Positions 50,224 to 59,826 of a stretch of 64,000 nucleotides of DNA are shown one piece after another (within the stretch, counting starts at the first letter, position 1; every line of letters begins with the position of its first letter). The notes under the pieces are model-generated. The model saw only the letters and a program-made list of their open reading frames with translations. It was not told the DNA's origin and did no database searches. The position numbers and the translations under genes were made by a program. Origin of the DNA: Candidatus Didemnitutus mandela (GTDB taxonomy: Bacteria; Verrucomicrobiota; Verrucomicrobiia; Opitutales; Opitutaceae); NCBI GenBank assembly GCA_002591725.1, contig NJAL01000005.1, positions 186,001 to 250,000 on the forward strand. Direction: 5' to 3'.

Positions 50224-51398
50224 GCTGTTATCTCCGAAAACGCGCGTCGCCGTTTGAGCAGAGGCGGATGTTCCCACGTGCGCGCTGTGTTGATAATGAT
50301 GCCGACGAGGATGCCCATCAAGACCAGATTGGAGCCGCCCGCGCTGATGAATGGCAGTGGAATACCCTTCGATGGCATGAGACTCGTCACAACGCAGAAA
50401 TTAATAATCGCTTGTAGCGTGATGAGCAGCACGCAACCAGTCGAGAGCAAAAACTGGAAAAGATTCGGCGCGCAGCGTACATGCATCAGGCCGGCGACGA
50501 AAATTGTGGAGAAAAGGCCGACAACGAGCAGCGTAAAAGTCAGGCCCATTTCCTCGCCGAGAATGGCGAAAATGTAGTCTGTGTTCGCTTCGGGTAGGAA
50601 AGCGTTTTGCTGGCGACCGTTACCAAGGCCGACACCATTAATACCGCCATCGGAGAAAGCGAGCATCGCTTGCCACGGTTGGTAGGAGTAAACGTTACGG
50701 TTCGCCTCTACATCAAGAAACGCTGTGATGCGATGCATGCGGTTTGGATTGTTCGCCACCAGCAAGATAAACCCGGCCAACGTAAGCAAAACCGTAGGCG
50801 CTAGAAACTTCAGTTTGCTTCCGGCAAGGAAAAGCAAAATCACGCCGATGCTAACCAACAGAAAAGCCGCCCCTAAATCAGGTTCGACGGTGGTGAGTAT
50901 TACGAAGACGCCAATAACCGTGTACGGCGCCATAAAGCCGCGCCAGAAATCGTGCAGTTTGTTCTGGTTGATCGCAAGGTAGTGCGAGAGTACGAAAACC
51001 ATGGCCACTTTCGCAAACTCCGACACCTGCACACGCACTTGGCCGTAGCCGAGCCATCGGCGACTGCCATTAACCTTGATGCCAATGTGTGGAATCAACA
51101 CGAGCAAGAGGACGAAAACTGCAAGTCCACCGATACCCCAAACAAGTTTTCGCAGTTGCTCTAGATCGCAACAAGCAAACACCCAACCGAGACCGACCGA
51201 AACGACAAGAAAGGTTAGCTGTTTGTTAAGATAGAGAACCGAACCGCCTTTAGCCGAGGAGCTCGCACTAAAAAGCACCGTCAACCCGATTGTTACGAGT
51301 GCAAAAACACACACTAGGATGATGTTCGCGGGTATGGTCGTGAAGTGGCGACGGGAAGTGTAAGTGCTCGGCGAACTTGCCATAACGCGCGGTGTCAT
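50220..51398 (-). CDS. ftsW: peptidoglycan glycosyltransferase FtsW
   Basis: SEDS-family polymerase of septal peptidoglycan that works with FtsI. The 392 residues have about ten membrane segments. Family signatures include NGSRRWLGYGQVRVQVSEFAK, QPDLG-like VEPDLGAAFLL, AFSDGGINGVGLGNG, LPEANTDYIFAILGEEMG and MPSKGIPLPFISAGGSN. The conserved acidic residue of TDYIFAILGEE is present. It lies between the LysM protein and murG with 4-base overlaps on both sides, suggesting translational coupling. Confidence 0.96.
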   Translation of the reverse strand: MTPRVMASSPSTYTSRRHFTTIPANIILVCVFALVTIGLTVLFSASSSAKGGSVLYLNKQLTFLVVSVGLGWVFACCDLEQLRKLVWGIGGLAVFVLLLVLIPHIGIKVNGSRRWLGYGQVRVQVSEFAKVAMVFVLSHYLAINQNKLHDFWRGFMAPYTVIGVFVILTTVEPDLGAAFLLVSIGVILLFLAGSKLKFLAPTVLLTLAGFILLVANNPNRMHRITAFLDVEANRNVYSYQPWQAMLAFSDGGINGVGLGNGRQQNAFLPEANTDYIFAILGEEMGLTFTLLVVGLFSTIFVAGLMHVRCAPNLFQFLLSTGCVLLITLQAIINFCVVTSLMPSKGIPLPFISAGGSNLVLMGILVGIIINTARTWEHPPLLKRRRAFSEITA

Positions 51399-52351
51399 TT
51401 ATTGGGTTCTTCCGCTTTAACAGTGGGGACTTCGCTGGAAGCGTTTCCCTTCAGCCCGGAGTCCAAGTTCTGATCCGTTAGCGGAAAAACGGCGTTGAAA
51501 TGTGGCGTCTGGTTTTGTGCGGGTGCGGGTACAGTAGAAATCGTCGGTATTTTCTCAGACTCGGGTGTAATTGCAGCTGAAGTATTTTCTCTTGTCTTGG
51601 TGGGCGATTTTCTGGGGACGACAAGCTTAGTTGCTGTCTTGATGTCATTCTCGTCGAGAATAGTGAGTTTCTGGCCAGCGTAAACCATGGATCTATTCGT
51701 GAGACCGTTAGCTTTAGTGAGTGTGCTGACCTTAACGCCGCAGCGTTTCGCGATCGTGCTGAGGCATTCGCCGGGCTTCACGATGACTGTGTTTCTTTTA
51801 ACAGGCCGCTTTCTCTTGGCTTTAGTCGACATGGTGGCCACAGTCGATATTGCGGGCGTACGGCTGGCACCGGGTTGACCCGGGATGGTGAGCTTCTGGC
51901 CGGGATATAACGCAGAGTTATTACGGAGGTTGTTGGTTTTGGTGAATTCAGCGACGGATCTGTGATTGCGTTTGGCAATATTCCAGAGATTGTCACCGGA
52001 TTGCACGATATAGGTGGAATTCGGCTCGGTTTTGTGTGCAGGTGTCGCTGGCGTGGTCGTGGCGGCGTAGTCGGACGACATCGAGCCGAGCGAAGAGGTT
52101 TCGAAATTGCTGGGTGTTACCACGCTAGTGCTGTTGGTGCCGGCCGGCGGCGCAGTATTGCCCTCAGGATAGATTTGAGGAGTTTTTGTGGGATAGACCA
52201 CCGCAGATGCGTTCGGCGGGACATTGGATACGGCTTCTTTTGGCGTAGGAATGTTTCGAGTTGCCGATTGACAGCCGGGGGTAAAAAAAACGAAGGTAAA
52301 CGCGACTAGGTGAACTGCAACTATCACCCCGGCGATCTGGAGGATTTTCAT
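51395..52351 (-). CDS. LysM domain lipoprotein-like protein
   Basis: A 318-residue secreted protein with a signal peptide ending at a possible lipobox FTPGC (Cys27). A Ser/Thr/Pro-rich linker follows, then two LysM domains at about 113-157 (YIVQSGDNLWNIAKRNHRSV) and 188-232 (VIVKPGECLSTIAKRCGVKV), which bind peptidoglycan glycan strands. A second low-complexity tail follows. No catalytic domain is visible. It sits between murD and ftsW and overlaps ftsW by 4 bases, which suggests a role in division or septum anchoring; that is an inference. The lipobox lacks the usual Leu at -3, so lipidation is uncertain. Confidence 0.88.
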   Translation of the reverse strand: MKILQIAGVIVAVHLVAFTFVFFTPGCQSATRNIPTPKEAVSNVPPNASAVVYPTKTPQIYPEGNTAPPAGTNSTSVVTPSNFETSSLGSMSSDYAATTTPATPAHKTEPNSTYIVQSGDNLWNIAKRNHRSVAEFTKTNNLRNNSALYPGQKLTIPGQPGASRTPAISTVATMSTKAKRKRPVKRNTVIVKPGECLSTIAKRCGVKVSTLTKANGLTNRSMVYAGQKLTILDENDIKTATKLVVPRKSPTKTRENTSAAITPESEKIPTISTVPAPAQNQTPHFNAVFPLTDQNLDSGLKGNASSEVPTVKAEEPNK

Positions 52352-52405
52352 AGCTTGAATACTGGATACTGAGGTTAGGGGCTTTTGTCTAAAAATCGGT
52401 GTTGT

Positions 52406-53695
52406 TCACAAATTTTCCACAATAGATTCAAATTGACGTCCCCGATCGGCGTAGTTTTGGAACATATCAAAGCTGGCGAAGCCGGGGCTGAATAAAATCT
52501 GATCGCCAGGACGCGCTTGGTTGAAAGCCGATTGCACGGCTACCTCAAGCGTATCACAACAGGACGCGGAAACACCCGAGGTCCGACATAGGCCAGCAAG
52601 TAATTGTTTCGCTTCGCCGATCAGAAAGGCATAACGGACCTTGGACGCGATTTGACCAACAAAGGTTCCGGCATCACCGCCCTTTCCCTTGCCGCCAGCG
52701 ATGAGAAACACCGGTTGGGGAAACTGAGCAAGCGCAGCTCTAACCGCATGGAAGTTGGTGGCTTTGGAGTCGTTCCAAAAGGAAACCTCTTTCCGCTTGC
52801 CAATCTGAGCGAGCTGGTGCTGGCTGAGCTGGAAAGTGTGCGCGGCCTCATAAAGCAACTCTTCTGACAGGCCAGTTTGTCGCCACCAAGCCGCCATTAG
52901 GATAAAATTTTCACGCTGCGGATAAGACATGAAAACGCTCCCCCTAAGGCGCTGATCCATCGGCTGGCTCTCCGTTGTCACGAAACAGCCCAACGGCAGG
53001 GACGTTCCGTGATTCTGCAGCCACCGCCCCACCGAGGAACCTACAAAAACTCTCTCATTTGGCGTGAGCTCGACAAGTCGCCACTTAGCAGCAAAGTAGG
53101 AATCCAGCCCAGCGTGCCGCTCCAGGTGATCCTCGGCAAAATTGGTAAACAGCGTCGAGCTGGGTCGAAGATAGTGCAGCGTCTCCGCCTGAAACGAGCT
53201 CACCTCGCACACTGCCAATGGGCGCGAGTCCGACTTCTCTAGCACGAGCCGGCTCAACGGATAACCAATGTTTCCTGTTGCTCGCGCAGACCAGCCGATA
53301 CGACTAAGCGCGTGGGCAAGAAACTTCGTTAGTGTCGTTTTTCCGTTCGTTCCAGTGACCGCAATCAGCTCACCGGGCCAAAATAACGAGGAAAAATCCA
53401 ATTCTCCCAAACACAGGCAGCCTGCCATCCGCGAGGTCACGAGCCACGGATGTTCCGGAGAAAAACCCGGGCTAAAAACTACCAACAAGTGTTGGGTCAC
53501 GCAGCGCGTGTCGAACATCGGGTTCGCCCCCGGCGCATCCTCGTCGTAGAGCACGCCGGTAGCGCCAATCCGCTCGAGAAAGGCAATTACGCCACAGCCA
53601 CTTACGCCTGCACCCAAGACAGCCACCGGTTGCTCCAGGCAATCGGCGATCACAGCAGGTGGTGCAGAAAACGAGAAAGGAAACAAACAGCTCAT
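52406..53695 (-). CDS. murD: UDP-MurNAc-L-alanine:D-glutamate ligase MurD
   Basis: Adds D-Glu to UDP-MurNAc-L-Ala. The 429 residues have an N-terminal UDP domain with VAVLGAGVSGCGVIAF, the P-loop AVTGTNGKTTLTKFLAHAL, the NFAEDHLERH metal region, FWNDSKATNFHAV and the third-domain IAGGKGKGGDAGTF. All Mur-ligase motifs are present. The gap of 230 bases to mraY is the largest inside the dcw cluster and holds no recognised gene; 54 bases separate it from the LysM gene. D-Glu supply (murI) is not in the window. Confidence 0.95.
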   Translation of the reverse strand: MSCLFPFSFSAPPAVIADCLEQPVAVLGAGVSGCGVIAFLERIGATGVLYDEDAPGANPMFDTRCVTQHLLVVFSPGFSPEHPWLVTSRMAGCLCLGELDFSSLFWPGELIAVTGTNGKTTLTKFLAHALSRIGWSARATGNIGYPLSRLVLEKSDSRPLAVCEVSSFQAETLHYLRPSSTLFTNFAEDHLERHAGLDSYFAAKWRLVELTPNERVFVGSSVGRWLQNHGTSLPLGCFVTTESQPMDQRLRGSVFMSYPQRENFILMAAWWRQTGLSEELLYEAAHTFQLSQHQLAQIGKRKEVSFWNDSKATNFHAVRAALAQFPQPVFLIAGGKGKGGDAGTFVGQIASKVRYAFLIGEAKQLLAGLCRTSGVSASCCDTLEVAVQSAFNQARPGDQILFSPGFASFDMFQNYADRGRQFESIVENL

Positions 53696-53925
53696 AACAG
53701 GAGTGGTGACTTCGGTTGGTTAAGGAAAGAACATTACAGAAAGCTTTTGGAAGAAGATTTGGGTAAGATCTTCTACCAGCACCAGCCCCGCAGCTTTTAC
53801 GCGCAAACGGGCGAGTTCCTGTAGTAACGGGCGAACGGCGCCGCAGTAGTTTCAAACCGGTCTGGGACAAATCGCGAAAGGTCGGCACGGATTCCGGACT
53901 GTAATCGAATAGGCATGTCTTTTGT

Positions 53926-55041
53926 TTATCGAAGTTTAAAGATTGAGAGACCTGCGAGGGCAAAGGCGAGCGAAAGCAACCAGAAGCGGAGTACAACTTT
54001 GGTTTCCGGCCAGCCGCGTTTTTGGAAATGATGATGCAGCGGCGCCATCAGCAACAGCCGCACGCCGGTTCCAATACGATACCGCGTGTATTTGAAATAG
54101 CCGACCTGTAACACAACCGACAGCAGCTCGAGCACGAATACGCCGCCAACAATCAGGAGTGCTATCGGCTGGTGGATCATGAACGCTATCACGCCGATCA
54201 GTCCGCCCAATGCGAGCGACCCCGTGTCGCCCATAAAGACTTCAGCTGGATACGAGTTGAACCACAAGAACGCCATACAGGCGCCGGTCAATGCTCCACA
54301 AAGCACAGTTAGCTCACCCGCACCGGGGACATAGCTAATGAACAGATAATCGGCGATTTTTAAGTTACCCGCAGCGTAGGCCATGATGCCAAATGCCAGC
54401 GTGACCGTGATCGTGCAGCCCACCGCCAAGCCATCAAGGCCGTCGGTGAGGTTGATAGCATTGCTAAACCCGACCACCCACAAATAAATCAAAACTAGCA
54501 AGAGCCACCAAGGCATGTGTTCGATCACTGCAGTTTTGAAAAATGATACCCATAGTTCTCGAACTCGTTCCGCGCTGAGCGGATGCCAGAGCAATGATCC
54601 GAGGGCAACGAATGTTGCCAGTGTTTGCCAAGCGACCTTTTCCCATAACTTGATACCGTCATTATTTTTGCGAATTACCTTCAGATAGTCGTCACGCAAG
54701 CCGGGAATTGTCAGCGTTGTATAAACAAAAAGCGCTACGAAGACCCAAATGTTCGGCTCCGCCCAAAGCACCGTGCCAAAGAACATGGCGATAAAAATGA
54801 TTAGGCCGCCCATCGTCGGCGTGTGTTTTTTATCAAAACAGGTTGCGCCCAGTACGCCCGTGCGTTTGTCGATATAACCGTGGCCGAGCTTCAATGCCCG
54901 GAAGCGCCGGATGAGCCACGGCCCAACCACGAAACCAATGCTCAATGCCGTTGCCGTGGCGCCAAGCGTCCGCACTGTGATACAGTGCAACAGCCGCAAC
55001 GAACCAAAAAAATAAGCGTAGTTTGCGAGATAGCTAAGCAT
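53926..55041 (-). CDS. mraY: phospho-MurNAc-pentapeptide transferase MraY
   Basis: Integral membrane enzyme that moves phospho-MurNAc-pentapeptide to undecaprenyl phosphate to give lipid I. I chose the ATG at 55041 (MLSYLANYAYFFGSLRLLHC), which overlaps the murF stop by 8 bases and fits the family start; an ATG at 55059 would add six residues. About ten membrane segments. Motifs: FDKKHTPTMGGLIIF, the Asp motif INLTDGLDGLAVG, FLWFNSYPAEVFMGDTGSLALGG, and APLHHHFQKRGWPETKVVLRFW. Complete, 371 residues. Confidence 0.96.
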   Translation of the reverse strand: MLSYLANYAYFFGSLRLLHCITVRTLGATATALSIGFVVGPWLIRRFRALKLGHGYIDKRTGVLGATCFDKKHTPTMGGLIIFIAMFFGTVLWAEPNIWVFVALFVYTTLTIPGLRDDYLKVIRKNNDGIKLWEKVAWQTLATFVALGSLLWHPLSAERVRELWVSFFKTAVIEHMPWWLLLVLIYLWVVGFSNAINLTDGLDGLAVGCTITVTLAFGIMAYAAGNLKIADYLFISYVPGAGELTVLCGALTGACMAFLWFNSYPAEVFMGDTGSLALGGLIGVIAFMIHQPIALLIVGGVFVLELLSVVLQVGYFKYTRYRIGTGVRLLLMAPLHHHFQKRGWPETKVVLRFWLLSLAFALAGLSIFKLR

Positions 55042-56407
55042 ACGCGGCAGCGTGTTCATCGAGGACAGCTTCGAGCTTATAAGACCGGCTCCCTTTCAAA
55101 AAGGCGGCGCCTTTGAAAGAGGCGAGACGCTCACGGACATGGGTGACATCGTCAATAATTTCAATTTGTGCCGGGTCGTTGCCGTTCTCCGGCAAGCCCT
55201 CGCTGACAGCGGCAGCGTTCGTGCCGAACACGAACAAAAAATCGCCTGGGCGCAACAGCAAGGAGCATCCTAGCTGGCGATGATACTCCGCTGCATCCGT
55301 ACCCAACTCCTCCATACAACCTAGAACATAGAGCCGCGGCAGTTCCGGAGCGACCAAATCGGAAAAGGCCGCGATCGCGTCCTGCATTGAAGCTGGATTT
55401 GCGTTATAGAAATCGCAATAGACCAGCGCTTCTCCGACGCGCCGCATCCCTCCCCGCCACCTTGATGGCTGCCAGCCCGAAAGACGTATCTGCAGCTCGG
55501 CATCGCTTACACCTAGCTCGGAAGCGAGCGCCAGCGCTAGCGCCGCATCTTGCGCCATGCCATTGGAAATCCGATGCAACAAAAAGGTTCTCCATCCAGC
55601 GAGCGTTACTTCCGTCCGATCGGGCCGGTGTAAAACCGTGAAACTCACCTGGCGACCGGGGACACGCGCCATGTCTTCGTTGGCTGGCACGAGCACAAGC
55701 GAATTAGGTAATTCACGAAACGCTTCAAACCGACAGCACGCTGTCGGAAAAACTGTCAACCCGCCCGCGCGATTCGCCGCCGGCAATCGCGATTTTTCGA
55801 AAGCAACGTTTTCCAGTGTGCCGAGTTTCTCTAAGTGTGCAGGTCCGACGAGTGTGACGATACTGTGATTCGGCTCAATAATCGCTGCCAGGCCGGCCAT
55901 TTCACCAGGCATGTTGATGCCGACCTCGACGACAGCGGCACAGTGCTGCGTCCGATTGATCTTTGTAAGCGTCAGCGGCACACCGATGTGGTTGTTGAGA
56001 GTTCCCTCTGTTGCGCAGACAGCGGGCTCTCCGCCAAGCAGCTGCGAGAGCAAATCCTTGGTCGATGTCTTTCCAGCACTGCCGGTCACACCAACGACCG
56101 TGCCTGTAAACTCACGTCGGTGCTCGCGTGCAATCGCCTGGAACGCAGCGAGTGAATCGGTAGTAAGAAGTTGCGGTAGATTGCTTGTGGTCACAGTTTT
56201 TTCGACAAGCGCCGCTGACGCCCCTCGCGCCTCCGCTTTGCCAAGAAAATCGTGCCCATCTCGCTTTTTCGTGGGCAGAGCCACAAACATCTGCCCATCG
56301 TTCAACTTTCGCGTGTCTTGACTAAACCCAACCAGCATATCATTTGGTAGGAAATTCCATTGTCCGCCTGTCCAGGCAGCTAGCTTTTCAGGTGCAAAAG
56401 TTAACAT
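55034..56407 (-). CDS. murF: UDP-MurNAc-tripeptide:D-Ala-D-Ala ligase MurF
   Basis: Completes the pentapeptide by adding D-Ala-D-Ala. The 457 residues start MLTFAPEKLAAWTGGQW, with DTRKLNDGQMFVAL in the UDP domain, the P-loop VTGSAGKTSTKDLLSQLL, LTLTKINRTQHCAAVVEVG and the YCDFYNANPASMQDAI motif that holds the ATP-site Asn. Normal length and motif order. It overlaps mraY by 8 bases downstream and lies 26 bases after murE. Confidence 0.95.
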   Translation of the reverse strand: MLTFAPEKLAAWTGGQWNFLPNDMLVGFSQDTRKLNDGQMFVALPTKKRDGHDFLGKAEARGASAALVEKTVTTSNLPQLLTTDSLAAFQAIAREHRREFTGTVVGVTGSAGKTSTKDLLSQLLGGEPAVCATEGTLNNHIGVPLTLTKINRTQHCAAVVEVGINMPGEMAGLAAIIEPNHSIVTLVGPAHLEKLGTLENVAFEKSRLPAANRAGGLTVFPTACCRFEAFRELPNSLVLVPANEDMARVPGRQVSFTVLHRPDRTEVTLAGWRTFLLHRISNGMAQDAALALALASELGVSDAELQIRLSGWQPSRWRGGMRRVGEALVYCDFYNANPASMQDAIAAFSDLVAPELPRLYVLGCMEELGTDAAEYHRQLGCSLLLRPGDFLFVFGTNAAAVSEGLPENGNDPAQIEIIDDVTHVRERLASFKGAAFLKGSRSYKLEAVLDEHAAAYA

Positions 56408-56433
56408 GGGGGGGTTAGACTAATTTATTATGC

Positions 56434-57906
56434 TTATTGGGTGGCAATAAACTCGAGTGCGACTTGTCGGTCATCGAACGGAACCACTGTGTCGGCAAAT
56501 TCTTGATAAGTTTCGTGCCCCTTGCCGGTGATGAGCACAGCGTCGCCCGGCTTGGCAAAGGCTAACGCCAGTCCAATGGCGTGTCGCCGATCTTTGATAA
56601 ATGCCATCCGGTTCGCATTCTTCACGCCAGCCTCCATGTCGCCGAAGATTTGTGGCAACGGCTCGCCCCGCGGATTGTCCGCCGTGGCCCACGCGAAATC
56701 GGCAAATTCCTGCACTGCCGCCGTCATGAGCGGACGCTTGCCACGATCGCGATTGCCACCGCAACCGAAGACAACAAGTAACTGGCCGGGCGTGACCGCA
56801 CGTAGCATGGCAAGCGCATTCCGCAGGGCATCTTCGGTGTGTGCGTAGTCAACGAAAACATTGTAAAGCTGACCTGCCTCGATGCGCTCCATTCGCCCGG
56901 GAATTCCAGAAAAACTTTTAAGATACGAAGATATGTCCAGCAGATTGCAATCGAGTGCGTAGCACGTAGCCATCGCGGCGAGTAAATTGCTAAGGTTGTA
57001 GCGGCCAACGAGCGGGCTTTCGAGGTCGAACGTTCCCCCGGGAAACACGAGACGGAATGACGTGCTTTTGAAACCGAGTTGCACGGCTTCGGCGCGTATC
57101 GTAGCCTTGGGATTTTCGCCGAAGGAAACGACCTTCACGCCCTCCGGGATTTTAGAGGTAAGCTGACGTCCGTAGTCATTATCGAGATTAATTGCTACGG
57201 CGCGTGGCGTGCTACCGATAGCGCCGGTGAACAGCCGGCTCTTCACAGCAAAATAAGCCTCGAGCGTCCGATGGTAATCGAGGTGATCGCACGTGAGGTT
57301 GGTGAAAACCGCGACGGCAAACTGCATGCCAAGAACGCGGTGTTGGTCGATGCCGTGAGAACTCACCTCGATCACAGCCTGGCGGCAGCCGGCATCGCGT
57401 ATTTGTGCGAGCATGCCGTAAAGATCGAGTGCCTCGGGCGTGGTGCGGAAGGATGGGACAACGCGCGAGCCGAGGTCGTAATTAACCGTGCCAATAAGGC
57501 CTACGCGCTGGGTCGAAGTGGAGAGCAGGTGTTTGACAAGGTTCGTAACGGTGGTTTTACCATTGGTTCCGGTAACTCCCACAAGGTCGAGGGAACGATC
57601 TGGAAAACTGAAGAAACGTTGCGAGACCTGTGCAAGCGCACGGCGGGCATCGGACACCTGTAAATAGGTAACGCGGGCCGAGGTAGCACCGGGAATTTTT
57701 TCGCCCACGACGGCCACGGCACCGCGCGCGATGGCTTTGTCGATAAAAAAGCAACCGTCGGCGCGGCAGCCCGGGAGCGCAAAAAATACATTGCCCGGCA
57801 TTACGCAACGGCTATCTATCGCGAGACCGGAAATTGGACAATCGAGTTCACCCTTGTTCGCAAGGATGTCAGTTTTTGGAAGATAGTCGGAGAGCCTAGG
57901 AGCCAT
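56434..57906 (-). CDS. murE: UDP-MurNAc-L-Ala-D-Glu:meso-diaminopimelate ligase MurE
   Basis: Adds the third residue of the peptide stem. I chose the ATG at 57906 (MAPRLSDYLPKTDILANKGE). A GTG at 58011 in the same frame overlaps the ftsI stop as GTGA and would add 35 residues not seen in the family. The 490 residues have IDSRCVMPGNVFFAL, P-loop GVTGTNGKTTVTNLV, FTNLTCDHLDYH, FVDYAHTEDALRNAL and the specificity motif DNPR (in ATADNPRGEPLPQI), which is the signature of the diaminopimelate-adding type. The wall is therefore predicted to have meso-DAP. Confidence 0.95.
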   Translation of the reverse strand: MAPRLSDYLPKTDILANKGELDCPISGLAIDSRCVMPGNVFFALPGCRADGCFFIDKAIARGAVAVVGEKIPGATSARVTYLQVSDARRALAQVSQRFFSFPDRSLDLVGVTGTNGKTTVTNLVKHLLSTSTQRVGLIGTVNYDLGSRVVPSFRTTPEALDLYGMLAQIRDAGCRQAVIEVSSHGIDQHRVLGMQFAVAVFTNLTCDHLDYHRTLEAYFAVKSRLFTGAIGSTPRAVAINLDNDYGRQLTSKIPEGVKVVSFGENPKATIRAEAVQLGFKSTSFRLVFPGGTFDLESPLVGRYNLSNLLAAMATCYALDCNLLDISSYLKSFSGIPGRMERIEAGQLYNVFVDYAHTEDALRNALAMLRAVTPGQLLVVFGCGGNRDRGKRPLMTAAVQEFADFAWATADNPRGEPLPQIFGDMEAGVKNANRMAFIKDRRHAIGLALAFAKPGDAVLITGKGHETYQEFADTVVPFDDRQVALEFIATQ

Positions 57907-58007
57907 TTTAAAGATGCCCTGCGAGAGGCGTCCTGTAGGACGTGGGCGCGTAGAAGACAGCGAACGGAAAGCGGCAACGAGTGGATGGTTGGACGTAAGA
58001 TAGCCAA

Positions 58008-59819
58008 TCACAGATGAAAGCTTTCGGCAGCGAAGATCGCCGGTTTTACCGTATCTTCTGTGGGGTTAACCTTGAAACATTGGATGAGTTGTTCCGAAAT
58101 ATCTTTAAATGCTGGAGCGGAAGTAGATGAGGCGTAAGCATTGCCACTTTTGGTTTGAGGATCGTCAATGATGACGGAGATCAAGGCACTTGGCTGATCC
58201 GTAGGGAAAAAGCCTGAAAACAAGACAACCTGTCGGTTATTCACATATTTCTTGTTGACGATCTTTTGCGTCGTTCCGGTCTTGCCGGCTAAACCGAATC
58301 CGGGGATGTCGGATTTTTTTCCAGTTCCATTGGCGACGGCGTTGCGGAGCAGTTGCATGAGTGTTGCAGCGGTGCTTGATTTCAGGACTCGTTTGCGTGC
58401 TCTCGGTGCGAATCTGAACACGACATTGCCTGAGGAGTCGCGGATCTCCTTGATGATTTGTGGCCAGAGAAGCACGCCATCGTTAGCCACCACCCCCATA
58501 GCCATGTGGATTTGTAATGGTGTGGCTGCGATTGCGTGGCCCATCGGCATGCGTGTGATTGAGAGAGGGTCCCAATCTTTTGGCGATTTGAGCAAGCCGT
58601 ACATTTCGTTGCAGACCTGGCAGTTGGTCTTTTGGCCGAAACCGTAAAGCCTGATGTAGTTATAGAAATTCTGCTCGCCTATAAGCATCGCAAGCTGCGC
58701 AGCGCCGCGATTGCTGGAGCGGCTAAGGATACTGGAAACGCTAAGTTTTTTTAACGGATGGGCTTCTTTCGGTAGTCTGAGCTTGCGTCCCTTGTAATTT
58801 ATATTCGTGATTCCGCAGTCAAAGATAGTTTGCGGCGTTACAAAACCAAGATCGAGCGCGGCACTGCTGGAAACGATCTTGAAGGTTGAGCCAGGCTCGA
58901 TCATATTGCTTACAGAGTAATTGCGTTGGATTCTCTGTTCGGTTTTTTGGAAATTATTCAGGTCGAATGTCGGATAGTTTGCCATCGCAAGGATGTAACC
59001 AGTCTGAGGCTCGCTGATGATGATAGTGGCGAAATTCGGTGAATATTTCGCCCCGATCTCCTTCAATTCGTTTTCGGCGATCTGTTGGACGGAGGAATCG
59101 ATTGTGAGCACAACATCGTAACCGCTACGCATCGGCACTTTCTGCGAGCGGAATTGCGTCATTTCGTAGTTGGCGCCATTTTTTTCGCTCTCGATCCACC
59201 CATCCTTGCCCTGCAGAAAAAAATCCAGGTACCGCTCTATCCCCATGACTGGGTTGGTGTTATTTTTGTTTATGTAACCGAGCACTTGCGAAGCAAAGTC
59301 GTGCTTGGGATAAACACGTTTGTATTTGCGAATGCCGTAGACACCATGAATTTTTAATGCGTCGATTTTGCTGTAAGCCAATTCGTTGACCATATCCCTC
59401 AGTTTCACCCAACGAATGCGATTGCTCTTGCCAGTGTTTTTCTTCGCATTCGCGAGGGCGAGCTTACTTGCGGCGATGTCCTTAGAAAGCTTACGTTTGA
59501 GTTCGAGTGGAGGTATTTTGAGGAGATGCGCGAGTTCGGGCCAGTAAGCCTCATCCTTCTCGCACAGCACTTCTGGGTCAGCGCCAATCGTGACGTAAGA
59601 GCAATTCGTCGCGAGGAGGCCCCCGTTGCTATCGAAGATAGCGCCACGGGGCGCATGTTCTACAACAATTTCCCGTCGAGATATCTCAATGTATTTCAGG
59701 AATCTGTCGCGATCGATCACATGCAAAAACACCAGCCGGACCATCACCCCTATGAAACAAGTGAACGTGCAGACAGTAATCAATGTTATGCGGATGGAGG
59801 AAGTGAAACCTTTTGGCAT
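58008..59819 (-). CDS. ftsI: septal penicillin-binding protein FtsI (PBP3, class B)
   Basis: Transpeptidase that crosslinks septal peptidoglycan with FtsW. The 603 residues have one N-terminal membrane segment (about 10-32), a non-catalytic pedestal domain with the RGAIFDSNG motif (58-66), and the transpeptidase domain. Active serine motif EPGSTFK has Ser311; SSN at 368-370 and KTGT at 513-516 follow. All three active-site motifs are intact. It starts 7 bases after ftsL. Its stop overlaps a possible upstream murE start. Confidence 0.96.
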   Translation of the reverse strand: MPKGFTSSIRITLITVCTFTCFIGVMVRLVFLHVIDRDRFLKYIEISRREIVVEHAPRGAIFDSNGGLLATNCSYVTIGADPEVLCEKDEAYWPELAHLLKIPPLELKRKLSKDIAASKLALANAKKNTGKSNRIRWVKLRDMVNELAYSKIDALKIHGVYGIRKYKRVYPKHDFASQVLGYINKNNTNPVMGIERYLDFFLQGKDGWIESEKNGANYEMTQFRSQKVPMRSGYDVVLTIDSSVQQIAENELKEIGAKYSPNFATIIISEPQTGYILAMANYPTFDLNNFQKTEQRIQRNYSVSNMIEPGSTFKIVSSSAALDLGFVTPQTIFDCGITNINYKGRKLRLPKEAHPLKKLSVSSILSRSSNRGAAQLAMLIGEQNFYNYIRLYGFGQKTNCQVCNEMYGLLKSPKDWDPLSITRMPMGHAIAATPLQIHMAMGVVANDGVLLWPQIIKEIRDSSGNVVFRFAPRARKRVLKSSTAATLMQLLRNAVANGTGKKSDIPGFGLAGKTGTTQKIVNKKYVNNRQVVLFSGFFPTDQPSALISVIIDDPQTKSGNAYASSTSAPAFKDISEQLIQCFKVNPTEDTVKPAIFAAESFHL

Positions 59820-59826
59820 GGCTGTC

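Noticed and set aside
53472-53996. 174-codon minus-strand frame spanning the murD-mraY gap
   Set aside because: It overlaps both real genes in another frame and has no recognisable domain; the 230-base gap itself shows nothing.
57907-58011. GTG start of murE overlapping the ftsI stop
   Set aside because: The GTGA overlap is attractive, but the added 35 residues are not part of the MurE family; kept as an alternative only.
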